Part shown: positions 1 to 12,000 of the stretch, piece after piece
Position numbering within the stretch: the first letter of the stretch is position 1
Layout: each line of letters begins with the position of its first letter
Source: Aptenodytes patagonicus
Lineage: Eukaryota; Chordata; Aves; Sphenisciformes; Spheniscidae
NCBI RefSeq assembly: GCF_965638725.1
Contig: NC_134958.1
Coordinates: forward strand, 13,829,464 to 13,893,463
Direction: 5' to 3'
DNA length: 64,000 nucleotides
Notes under the pieces: generated by a model
Seen by the model: only the letters and a program-made list of their open reading frames with translations
Told to the model about the DNA's origin: nothing
The model's database searches: none
Made by a program: the position numbers and the translations under genes

Positions 1-3000
1 CTATTCCATGGCAGTCTATCTTGTAAAGCAGCTGTCCTCTACGGTGTTACTGCAGAGGTTGCGAGCAAAAGGAATACGGAACCCTGATCATTCTAGAGCA
101 CTGAGTATGTCTAATGTACTACTTGTTTGAAAAGGAAAAATAGCTTTTGTAAAAGGAGATTTGAAATAGGACTGTACTAACTGAGGTTTGGACTTCCTAC
201 AATTCTCTGGGTTTTGAGAATCTGATAGTGGTGTTCTTTGTATTCAGTTCCAATTCAAAGACTCAGAGGCCTTTGTTTTTACTAGGAGCCAGTCCAGGAA
301 CCCTGTTGACACTGTAAAGGGAAAAATGCAAGAGAATCTCTTTCAGTTCAGCCATACTGGCTTTGTTTCTTCAGAATAGAACAACTGTATTTATACAGTT
401 AACTGGTAATTCAGTACCTCAGGCAAGCTGAACTAAATGCCTGATACTGAACCTTGATGCTGACATGCTGGAGGAAAGTCTCCGTCAGCACAGTTTTTGT
501 TCCTTTGGCATGGTGTTGTGGAGTAAGCTCCTGGAGAGAGAGTGTCTAGCGCAATACTCCTCCCAGTCCCCTTCCAAACTTAAGTGTAAGATTTGCTGCT
601 TTGTTGTTTTCTCTGACAAGTACATGTTGGTATAGGTTTGTATAATAAAAATGTAAGCAAAAACTGCTGCATGTTTCTTTTTCAGGGTGAGGGTGAAAAG
701 ACCAACACTTGACAGCTAGCTGTTGGTCATACTCTTTAATGCTCAGATAATGTGTGTTGTACACAGCACAGGACCATCTCCAAAAGGGAAGAAATTAGTC
801 CACCAGTAAATGCTGCAAAGCCAGTGGTATATAGTGCTGGGCATTAGCTTGTGCTAATGCAGTATGATGATTTAAATGCACAAAAGTCTAGAGTTTCCAG
901 GTGGCTACTGCTCTTTGTATACAAGGTGAGAATGAGGGTGTAGGTACGGTTCATAGAGCAGGAAGAACATGGAACTCATTTGTTCATTTAACCAATGACT
1001 GCTTATAAAACAGTCCTTAACAGTAAAAGTAGAGGATGGGTAGAGATGAAAGACTTCTGTAGTGCTAATATTTCACTGCAGTTACTGAAAACCCCAATTT
1101 TCTCAGGGTACTTCTGATTTCCTATTTCTCAATTTGCTTTTCAATTTTAAATCACAGAATTGCTTGATGAGTATTTCAGAGGTTTACAGTGGTGCTTGTC
1201 CATGTGAGAGTTACTAACACTTTTTTTTTATGTGCTTGAAGTTACCAGTCAAGACAGTGTGGCTCGTCTTGTCAGTAGATTTTAAATAACTTCCAAGTAC
1301 AAAGTTGCATGTATATGAAAAGAGACATCTCTGTATAAATACATTTTCTAGGGATCTTGGTTTAAGATGAGCTTTTCCTGCTTTTCACTTTCTTAAATCT
1401 TGTTGTTTATGATCTTTCTAGAGAGTAAAGACTGCTTACGTTACATGTTTATTGTGTGAGTCTGAAACAATAGTCACTGCTGCTTGCTTCCAGTAGATAG
1501 GGCAAACAAAGTTTAGTACACAGTTTCAGATTTGTTTCATTTTTCTATCATCCAATTTGTGTTTTAAATCAACTGTAAAATAAACCTTTTCTTCTTTCAA
1601 ATAACAGTTAAAGAGAAACTGACTGCCGATCCAGACAGTGAAATAGCAACAACAAGCTTAAGAGTTTCGCTTCTTTGTCCAGTAAGTTTTTTTTTTTTTT
1701 TTTTATTCCCTCAAAACTGATTCTGATCAAAATGTGGCTGTTCTGGGACATGTTTGGTAGAGGTTAGCTTGTGTTTACCTGTCTGTTAACTTTGTGGGGA
1801 TAGGATCCAGTGCTGAAGTCATCTGTCACTGTGCTTAAGCATGTGATACACTCCTGAGAAAATGAGTATTCCATTAACTTGAAAACGCTATTCAAAATTA
1901 TATGTAAGCATACATTTAAATCTGTCACTAGGTCATCTGAGTGTACAATTTGGGTCCTTGATTGTGGTAAAACCACTCTCAGTGGTAAGGTAGGTGAATC
2001 TGACTATTAAAAATAGCTCTTCAGCCAGTGTCTGCAGTCAAAGAATTGAGCATTTTTTAACTGAAGTTAAAACAGTATTCTCCCACTGTATTCAGTTCCA
2101 ATGAATGTGGGAAGTGGCAGAGACGTACTGTATTTTGACCTACTAATTGTTTTTTAACCAAGTAGATGCAGAGATAAGTGGTAGTTTATACCTGGGTTTA
2201 TGTTACCATTGGTAAACTGCACAATATTAATACTCTGTGCACCTTTTTTTAATCTTCGGGACTTCGTCCTCTTGTTTCAAGTACCAGGTACCTTCAGAAT
2301 ACTTGCTCTCTGTATTGATTGACCCAGTATCTTTATTGCAGTATAACTTTTTAGCCTCTTTTTGAGATTAAGGATACATCTGTTTCCTGGTTTGGCTCAA
2401 TCTGCTCAAGCTTGACACGAAATTTTCAGTTTTGAAATCTAAAGAGGAAAACTGGCTTTATTCTTGCAAAATTGAAACTTACTGCTCAAGCTGTTAAATA
2501 TGTTCTTACACTCTACCAGTGTAAAGATAAACTTTTAGATATATAAGCTTTGCTTCGTAAAAAGCACAACTGACATTGTGGTTACTTTTTATATATATTC
2601 GGTTATTATAAATTTTTAAATATGGTATTTTCATGATCTTCAATCTTAAGACTTTCTCCATATCAATATAGATGCTAACTAAATAATAACACATTTATAA
2701 GGAAGATAAAACTCATCTGTAAGAAAGATATAGGGATTGCATTTACAAAATCCTGATCTGTAAACTTAGAACCTCATAACCTATAATCTTATAAACCTAT
2801 GAATTTATGTGTCACATCGAAACTGCTGCAGATTTGGAACGCTGAAGTATTTCGGGTTCACACCTGGCAGCTTATTTTGCCGAGTTGTTATAGTTGAATT
2901 TTTGTTGTGCTTTGTTGTGCTGTTAGGAGTTTGATCTAGAAAGCACAACGATAGTCTTGTTGGGTTTTTTGTCATTCTTTAGGCACAACATTCTTACCAC

Positions 3001-6000
3001 TTAAAATTAGCTTCCAGTGCAGACAAAAATAATAACCCGTTAGTAGGAATTAAATGGCTGTAAGAGTTTAGAAGTGCCTATGTTTTAATTCATTATCTTA
3101 AATTAATCTTTATGCATCTTCTGGAATTACAGATTTTTACTTCAGTTGTACTTGATTTGTCAAAACTGGCACTTGGCAGTTATGTTGCTTTATAGATCAA
3201 TCCATGGGAATTTTCTGACACACTTCTGTTTGTCCTGATTGCCTCCATTACTGATAAAAGTTCTGCAGTGCTTTTAGATGCATTTTTTTTCTTGATGACT
3301 GCGATTCAGATGAGTTAATATTAGAGCAGGAATATCCTCTACAATACTGTTCTTAGGACTGCAAGTTTGCTAATATCTAAAGATGCCAAATTCTATTTTG
3401 CTTTCTCGGAGTTCTGCCAGGGGTAAAAACAAAACAACAATCAGACATTAGGATGCAGCTCTTGAAGTCCTGCCTTTGTCAGTATTTCCTCTTTAAAATG
3501 TACTACTTTTCTGATAGACATACAAAACAAAGTCTATAGCAGATTGTTTTGAGCATATTTGTGTCATTTTAATAATGTCTACAAAACATACACACTTGAC
3601 TTTTTTTCCAGTATGTTCCTCATTCAGTGCTGTCTGATTTCACTGTAGCTCTTGGAGTAATCCATCATTGCAAAGGCTCGTTGGGACAGAGACAGCACCT
3701 TTCAACCTGTCCTGTGAATAGAAAGGTTATTAGCATGATTCAGACTGTCCTCAGGTCTGAATGTAATTTTATTATAGCCTCCATGTTTTTATTTGCTAAT
3801 TTGTAAGCATTTGGCTCAGGGAGAATTTTTTCGTAAATATTTTGTGCTTACTTTCTAATGCTTGAATGGACAGTGTATGCTATGAAAGTACGCATTGAAA
3901 ATGCTGATTTGGTCTCCCAACAGCAGAACCAAAAATTAAAGAATGATGCATCTTCAGCTCTCAGTTGTTATGGGTGTGATTCTCTCATGAGTATGCTTCA
4001 ATAAAATAAATGGAATTGCGTATCTGGATGGGGGTGGCAGGTTTAGACTCTATAACCTTTATTTTGCCCTAAAAAAAAGTGCAGAGCAAGGCAGCTTCCT
4101 CTGAATTTGCTCTGGATTGCTGCTGAGCTTTTTTTAGCACAGAGGCCTGCTCTCCTTCCGAGACCGTGGAGTCTCGGAAAAGAGACCGTGGAGCAGAGAA
4201 AAAGCTGTCCTTAACTGTTGGCTGAATCTATCCAAGATACAGCAGGCAAATGGACTGGACTTAGTCTGTATTTCAGGAAGACACTTGAATTCATGTTCTT
4301 TTTTTCCCTTGAAATAAAAAGAAATAAATCACAGGCTCTGCAGCCGGACCAAATATTTAACTGAACAAAAATCCCAAATCTAGCATTTTACTGTAGGTTT
4401 TGCAGCTTTGTCTAGAAATCCTTAACTCCTGTTCTGGGTGCATTTTTTTAGCCTGAAAAGATAGTGATGTTTTGTATGGTTGTAAAAGAAATTAATGCAG
4501 TGTTTCTTTGGCTGCCGACAGGCAGGAATCAAAACAGTAACAGTGTTGGGAAACACAGTTTTTCAAAAGTTGGGATGCATCCCTTCTTTTATGACCTTTT
4601 CTTTTGTCAGTTCTGACACAGCTTGGCCAGTATGGCAGAGCTGATCCAGGAGGTTCAATGCCAAAAATGGGAAAGGAGACATCAACTTCTTAACGCTGAG
4701 TATGCTGAGTCTATCTGCATGCGTATGGCTTCGGTTAAATCCAACCGCTGCTTAGAAATTAAAGCCACAGTTTTTACACCAAAAGCTTGTGAAAATGTTT
4801 CTGGTTTAAATCTGCTTTTTTACTCAGGAGACAGGTATTTATGTTCTTCCTGCAGCACGTGTCTTCGACCTTCCTTATTTTTATTTTGCATCACATAGAA
4901 GCATCCAGGTTTTCTCTGATACCCTTACTCTCGCTAAGCTAGGAGACTCTTATTGTGCCCAAAAAACAAATGAGCCATTGACCTACCATCTGGGAGATAA
5001 GAATTCATAACAGACATGGATCAGGGGGCCTTGCTTTGTTGGGGGTTGATTATGTGATAGAAATAATGTGCTTGGTCATGGATTTTGGGGGAGGGGGTGC
5101 CAAACACATGGCACATACAGCACCTCCTGCTGTCTGAGCTCTCCACCACCATTACTGCAGGCTCCCCTGGGAGTTCTCTGCTCCCTTCCCATCTGGTGGT
5201 GAGTTTTCTGACAGTGACTGAGAGCCAGAGGGAAGAAAAATAAGCAAGATCCTGAGGTCTAGCTGAATTTGCTGGGGATGGGGTGGAGGGATTTCTGCTT
5301 ACGGAGGATGCAAAAAAAAAGCATCATGGAGGAAGTAGTGGACTGTGAGTAGAGCCTTTGTTCTTGATATTGTTTTTAGTTTTCTGATATTCTGAGATTG
5401 AGTGCCATCCTGTGGCACCCATCTTGTATTGCTCAGAATCAGCATGACCACAGTGCTTGCTTAAGCCGCACTAAAACCAGTTCCTCCTACTATCTGCTGC
5501 TAGAATTGGCTGAAGGTTTTCAAATGATGTCATTGTGTATATTTCAGTAAAATATATATATAACTTCAAAATACTCAGTATAAATAGTTCTTAATAAATA
5601 ATGGGTTTGGTTTTTTTAATGTGGGAAAAGTCTTGTTTAGATGTTCCTACTTTTTACCTTTAGTGTGGTCAGTTAAAGCCCCTCCTAAACTGCAGCGTAA
5701 GCACTTTGCCAGAAAACAACTGCTTGTTTTTTTTGAGGAGAGGAAACTTTTTTATTTCAGATTAATATGAAATGCCTTTCACTGTCTAATCAATTTTGCA
5801 TTCAATGTAATCATATGTTTATGTTTTATGGTCTGGGTTAGCATTGATTTGTCTAATCCAAACTAAGATATTCCTGTTCCACAATTTAGCCTAAACAATC
5901 ACTGTGTGTAGCACTCCTATGTTATCTGCTCAGCTTAAGCGCTCAGCTTAAGCACTCAGCTGTGCTTTTTGTATTAAATTTGTGGAAGCTTTGTGCTGGC

Positions 6001-9000
6001 CTGCAAAACCTTGCTGTCCTGGCCTTTCTACAAACTTGAAGGAAAGGATGGTCCCCATCTGAAAGTGTACTTTAGAATTCATTTTCTCCTCTCTCATCTT
6101 CCATTAACATTTGCAGGCTCTTTGTAGTGTTGAAAAGGTATGATGATGATATAGGGGATAGTCAGCTATTTGTATTTTACATAAGAAAAAGGCAGTGAAA
6201 TTTCAGGTTAGCTCACAACTGTATACATAGTGGTGTTTATCACAGCAGGAGGAGTATAAAATAGTTTCTTAATACTTAACAGGTGTGACTTACTTTGTGA
6301 GTAGTCACTTTCTGACAGTTCTTTAGAGAAAGTAGTGAAAATGATGGAGTTAGAGAAACACGTCAGGAAATGAACCATAATCCTGCGAATGCATTTCTAT
6401 ATGCTTGCTTCTGTGACTGTAAAATTAAACAAGTAGTTCTGGTAGTGCCCTGATGACTGAGATACGGACATCAGCTTGAATACACACTTTAACTGTGAGT
6501 GAATAGGAGAGGACTGACCCATGTTCATCAGCTTTTAAAATACTAATGAAGGAGAATTCTCTTTTGTGGTTTGTCCAGGACACTGGTATGTTACAGGTGC
6601 TCTGTACAGGACTCTATTTTGTTACGGGGAATATGGAAGGATGTAGTCTTCAGTTTCCTTGATCAAATGTAGTTAAAAATGTGATTTTTTAGTAACTTTT
6701 TCTTTTATGTGATAACCAAACGTACAGGAAGGAGGGAACGGTGTATGTGGCATGTATTTTAATCAAAACTCGGATTTGTGAGAGTTCTTTCTGGAGTAAA
6801 TCTTAACCTGTCTCTGTCTCTTTTCAGATAGAAAAGTCTTGTTTGTTAATTTAATACCAAGATGATGTAATCTTGGGTTTTTTTCCCTCTCTTAAAGCTT
6901 GGTAAAATGCGGCTAACTATACCATGTAGGGCCCTGACTTGTTCACACCTGCAGTGTTTTGATGCCACTCTGTATATTCAAATGAATGAAAAGAAACCAA
7001 CCTGGGTTTGCCCTGTCTGTGACAAGAAGGCTCCCTATGAACATCTCATTATTGATGGGTAAGTAAAACTTGAATCAGAATGAAGGATGTACCTTACACT
7101 CTCTGCTTACTGTTCTTGTGCTGCACAGAATACAGTGCTCTGAAATCTTGGTTATCTGGCTGTGACCTGCTTTAAGTTACCGTGTCATTTAATTTCCCTG
7201 CTGTTGGTGAAGGGAACCTAGGTTCCTAGGTTCCTAACTAGGTACCTCTTCATTCAGTATTCTGGAAGAATTGTGGTCATCAAACTGTTAAAGTTAATAA
7301 TATTGAAAGGTATTGCTTCTAATCATAGGTAAATTTTTGAGCTGTCCTGCCTAAAATGGTTGTGGGTTGTTTTTTTTCAGTATTCCATAGTGCTGGGTCC
7401 CTAGGTGAAAACAGCACATGTTGTCTTTTCTTTTAATGGAGCAACTGCACGAATCTGGTGTAGTTGATAGCAAATGTTCATGTTAGATCAAATAAATACT
7501 GCCACCCCCCTAAATGCATGTACAGTTCAATGTACAACTTCACATTTGGGGAGTTGCTATATATAGAAAGTGACATAGAGATTGATTCCCTGGTACTGCC
7601 TACTTGCAAAATATTAAAAAAAACAAATCTAGTATTGGTCTCCATGAAGAAGTGCCAAGTAATGTATTCTTGGGTTTGCATTTTAATTCCTTAGGCAGGA
7701 ATCTTCTTTCCAAAGTGTGATAAAGGAGGAGAACAAGTAGAGTCTTCTGAGAATACTCTCAGAATGTTTTACTCAAAAAAAACCCCACAAAAAACTCCAA
7801 CAACCAAACAAAAAAAAAGCCAAAACAAACAAAACCCCAAAAAGCAAAACTAAAACCCCTGAAACAAATGGAACCCCAGAAAACTGCCTCACAAATGATT
7901 GAGTCTTTTTTAGTGAGTACGTGCTTCATTTTGGTGACCTGCCAGTGAAGCATAAGACTGCTTGGGATCCCCTTTAAGGCCTTGCAAAAAGCTCATGAAG
8001 AGACACTGAGGGCTCGCGCAGGCTGCTTTGGATTCATGGATCCTGAGATTTACAGGTCCTCTGCTTTGGATCAAAGCTGTGGGGTTCCTTGTTCTAGGTT
8101 TCAGCCTAAAATAATAAAGAGTAGGAGTAGTAATAATTAAAACAACGCATTTTCCTTATTTCTTTTTGTGTTGCCAGGTGCAGATGATAGCGATTAGGCG
8201 ATATAATTATAGCATCCCAAAGAGAAGGTTATTTCTAGAAAATGTTTCAATATGGGAAAGAGTGAACTGTCTCACTAATTAAAGCAAAGCTCTTTCCTAC
8301 GCAGAACCACATGAATAGTCTTGGTGAAAATCTGGATTTCCCACTGGGAGTGATGTGGTGCCAGGATCCTAAAAGTTTTAGGAGATGCAGCTAGGAGAAG
8401 AGACTGCAAGTTTAGATTCCCATGCTCAGCTTTTGTTAGGAAGTTTTTGCTTATAAAGAGGTTTCAGGAAATACTAGTCCTTAAATACTCAGCTACATGG
8501 ACTCCTTTAAGATATGGGCTTCCTCAGTTAAATATTATCAAAGATAAATATGGGTAAGAAGGAGGTTTTTTTTTTTAATGCTAGTTCACATTCTTCCTTC
8601 GTTTTGGGAAATGGAGAGTTCTGTGTCATGAGCTCTGCAGGATTCCACTCTTACAGTTCTTTTAAGTGAACGTGCAGATTTTTATTTTAGATAGTATTTT
8701 AAATTTTTCAATGACTTCTTTTTATCAAGGAAGCAGACGAGAGAAGGGTAGAACAATGAAAGCTTTCAACTCTTTTTAAACACTAATTCAAACTTACACT
8801 GACTAATAAAGATATTGGAGGAAAAAAAGGAGTTAAGCTCTTTTTGAGGACTGATATTAAATGTTTTTGATTGGCAGGTTGTTTATGGAAATCCTGAAGT
8901 ATTGTACAGATTGTGATGAAATTCAGTTTAAGGAGGATGGATCATGGGCTCCTATGAGATCGAAGAAGGAAGTGCAGGAAGTAACTGCATCTTACAATGG

Positions 9001-12000
9001 AGTTGATGGTAAGTCGTGTTTTGGGGTATATGGACTGAATGTCATGCTGTTGAACTGTTAAGTATTGATGTTCCTTTAATTTTTCAAAATGCTAATTTTT
9101 GCATGTATGTTTGTAGCTTTTAATGATCATTTGTGAGAAAGATTACTTGAGTAATACCTGTTTGGGGCTGATGGTACTTTTAAGTTATTATCAAGGTTAT
9201 GTAATTTTGTTGTCTTTTATTCTAAGTTGTAAGCTTTATTTATGAAGGCATATAATAAGCTGTGATGTTATGGTGATTGTAGTGTTGTTGTAAGCTACAG
9301 CTTATAATGTTGACTTACTTTGTATAGGATGCATAAGCTCTTCGTTGGAACATCAGGTGTCTTCTCACCAACAGTCAAACAAAAATAAGAAAGTAGAAGT
9401 GATTGATTTAACCATTGATAGCTCATCAGATGAAGAGGAGGAGGAACCATCTGCAAAGAGAAGCTGTCCTTCCATATCTCCAGCATCACCATTAAATAAT
9501 AAGGGGTGAGAATAAAATATGCAGGACAATGCAGAGAGAATATACTCATGATGGAGAGAAGTAACAGATTTCAGAAGAAATTTATCTAGAAAATTCTGTA
9601 TTTGGATTATATCCTGATTTAGTAGCTTATAGCAAATGGATTTGGTCTCAGGTCACAAGGCGTGAAAAGATTGGAATAACAACTTTGAGTTAAGTGTATA
9701 ACACGATACAGTTTTTAATTGTATTTATACTCACTGTATTTATACTCACTCGCAGAGGTGATCAGCTCCGGTGAAGGCGCGTCCTGCAGCGGAGCGGGGG
9801 ATCGCGGTGTACGGGGGGGTTTCCTGAGCCGGGGAACCCACAGGGGAGCGCAGAGACCCGCGGGAGCCGGCAGCTCTCACTAGGGTGCCTGACGAGGCAT
9901 GGGCAGGGCCAGGAGTAACGGCTGCTACCCCCCACTCCCACTAAAGGCAGCCCCAGGGAGCACTGCCATCAGGAGCGCTGCCACCAGGACGGGCAAACAG
10001 GGTGTGGCGTGTCAGATAGGGCGTGGCGTGGCAGTTTGTGCGGAAGGGCGTGCAGGGAAGGGCGCCTCTTCGAAGGAGGGGCATTCCACGGGCCGAGTGG
10101 GGGACTCGCCACGCACATAACCCAGCAACTGGGCACAGGTCAAGGGCACTCATCCTACCCGACCCTCAAGGCAGAATGGTGGGCACTTGTCTGAAGGTAA
10201 AGGCCGCGGTTCCAGCTGAGGGGTCTGCACCATCTACCCCAGCGGCGGCCGATGCCTCCACGCAGATGAAACTGCTGAAGGGAGAGGCTGCAGTGCAGAC
10301 CTCCGGCTGCAGGGAGTGCCTGGACCTCTCTCCTGGGGTAGGGACAGGCAGCAGACCTGCCTGTAAAAGGTGTGCCTGTGGAGGACCTGCAGCAGGTGGC
10401 TGAGCTGCAGGAGACGGTGAGAAGGCTGCATAACATCAGGGAGGTGGAGAAGGAGCTAGATAGCTGGTTCCAAGCGCAGTCTGCAGCGGACCCGCAGCCC
10501 ATGGCCAAACAACCAATAACTCCCCCACTGGCACACACAGAAGGGAGCGGGGGAGCCAATAATGCAGAAGAATGGATGGTTGCAAAGGCAAGGACCAGCA
10601 GGAGGAAGAGACTTCCCCCGAAGCCTGAGATGCCCTTGCAGAACCACTTCACCGCTCTGCAGGCCAAAGAGGAAAGTCCTGTCACACCAGGAGAAGCGCT
10701 GGAGCTGAGTAATGCAGCCCGATCTGCCCCCTGTATAACAACCAGTGCCACTAAAAAAAGGTGACGGGTGATAGTAGTAGGCAACTCTCTTCTGAGAGGT
10801 ACGGGGGCACCCATTTGCTGACTGGACACACTCTCTAGAGAGGTGTGCTGCTTACTGGGGGCTCGCATCAGGGATGTCACCAAGAGGCTACCAAGCCTCG
10901 TACAGTCCACTGACTATTATCTGCTGCTGCTGTTTCACATGGGCACCAGTGACACAGCCAGGAGCAGTCTGAGGACTATGAAGAAGGACTACAGAGCCCT
11001 GGGAGCGGCGGTAAGGGACTCGGGAGCGCAGGTAGTTTTTTCATCAATCCTGCCAGTCAAAAGGAGGGGGTTTGAACGGGCCAGTCGAATCTGGCAAGTC
11101 AACAAATGGTTACGGGACTGGTGCCACAGCCAGGGGTTCGGCTACTTAGACCACGGGACTTGCTTTGAGAAACCTGGTCTACTGGGGGCTGATGGGGTCC
11201 ATCTGTCAGAGGAGGGGAAGAGCATCTTTGGTCATAGGCCTGCCAAGCTGGTGAAGAGGGCTTTAAACAAGAGATGCCGGGGGAGGGGAACCTCAGTCCA
11301 TACCACTGCTACCAGTTTGATGCCAGGGCCAGCAATAGATGCCCAGAGCCTGGAGAAGGAACACAGGTCAGCAGGAGAGCGCCTGAAGAGCAGCACAAAG
11401 GAACTCCAGCCAGTAAGACAGTGTCATCGGGGGCCCAACTTAAATGCCTCTATGCAAACGCACGTAGCATGGGGAATAAACAAGAGGAGTTAAGAGACGT
11501 GCACGCCTGCAGGGCTATGACCTTATTGGCATCACAGAGATGTGGTGGGATGGCCCCTGTGACTGGAGTGTTGGGATGGAGGGATACAGGCTCTTTAGGA
11601 AGGACTGGCAGGGGAGACGAGGAGGGGGTGTCGCCCTCTGTGTCAGTGACCAGCTGGAGTGCAGGGAGCTCTGCCTGGGGATGGATGAGGAGCTGACCGA
11701 GAGCTTGTGGGTCAGGATTAAAGGGAGGGCAGGGACAGGTGACATTACGGTGGGGGTCTGCTACAGGCCACCTGACCAGGAAGACTGAGCAGATGAGGCC
11801 CTCTACAGACAGATAGGAGCAGCCTCATGCTCACAAGCCCTGGTCCTCATGGGGGACTTCAACCACCCCGGTATCTGTTGGAGGGACAACACGGCAGGGC
11901 ATAAGCAATCCAGGAGGTTCCTGGAGTGCATTGATGGTAACTTCCTTCTCCAAGTGGTAGAGGAGCCAATGAGGAGAGGTGCTGTGCTGGACCTCGTTCT

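Noticed and set aside
4623-4898. 91-codon plus-strand frame in a PIAS1 intron
   Set aside because: No similarity to PIAS1 or another recognised protein, and no splice sites linking it to neighbouring exons. Consistent with chance.
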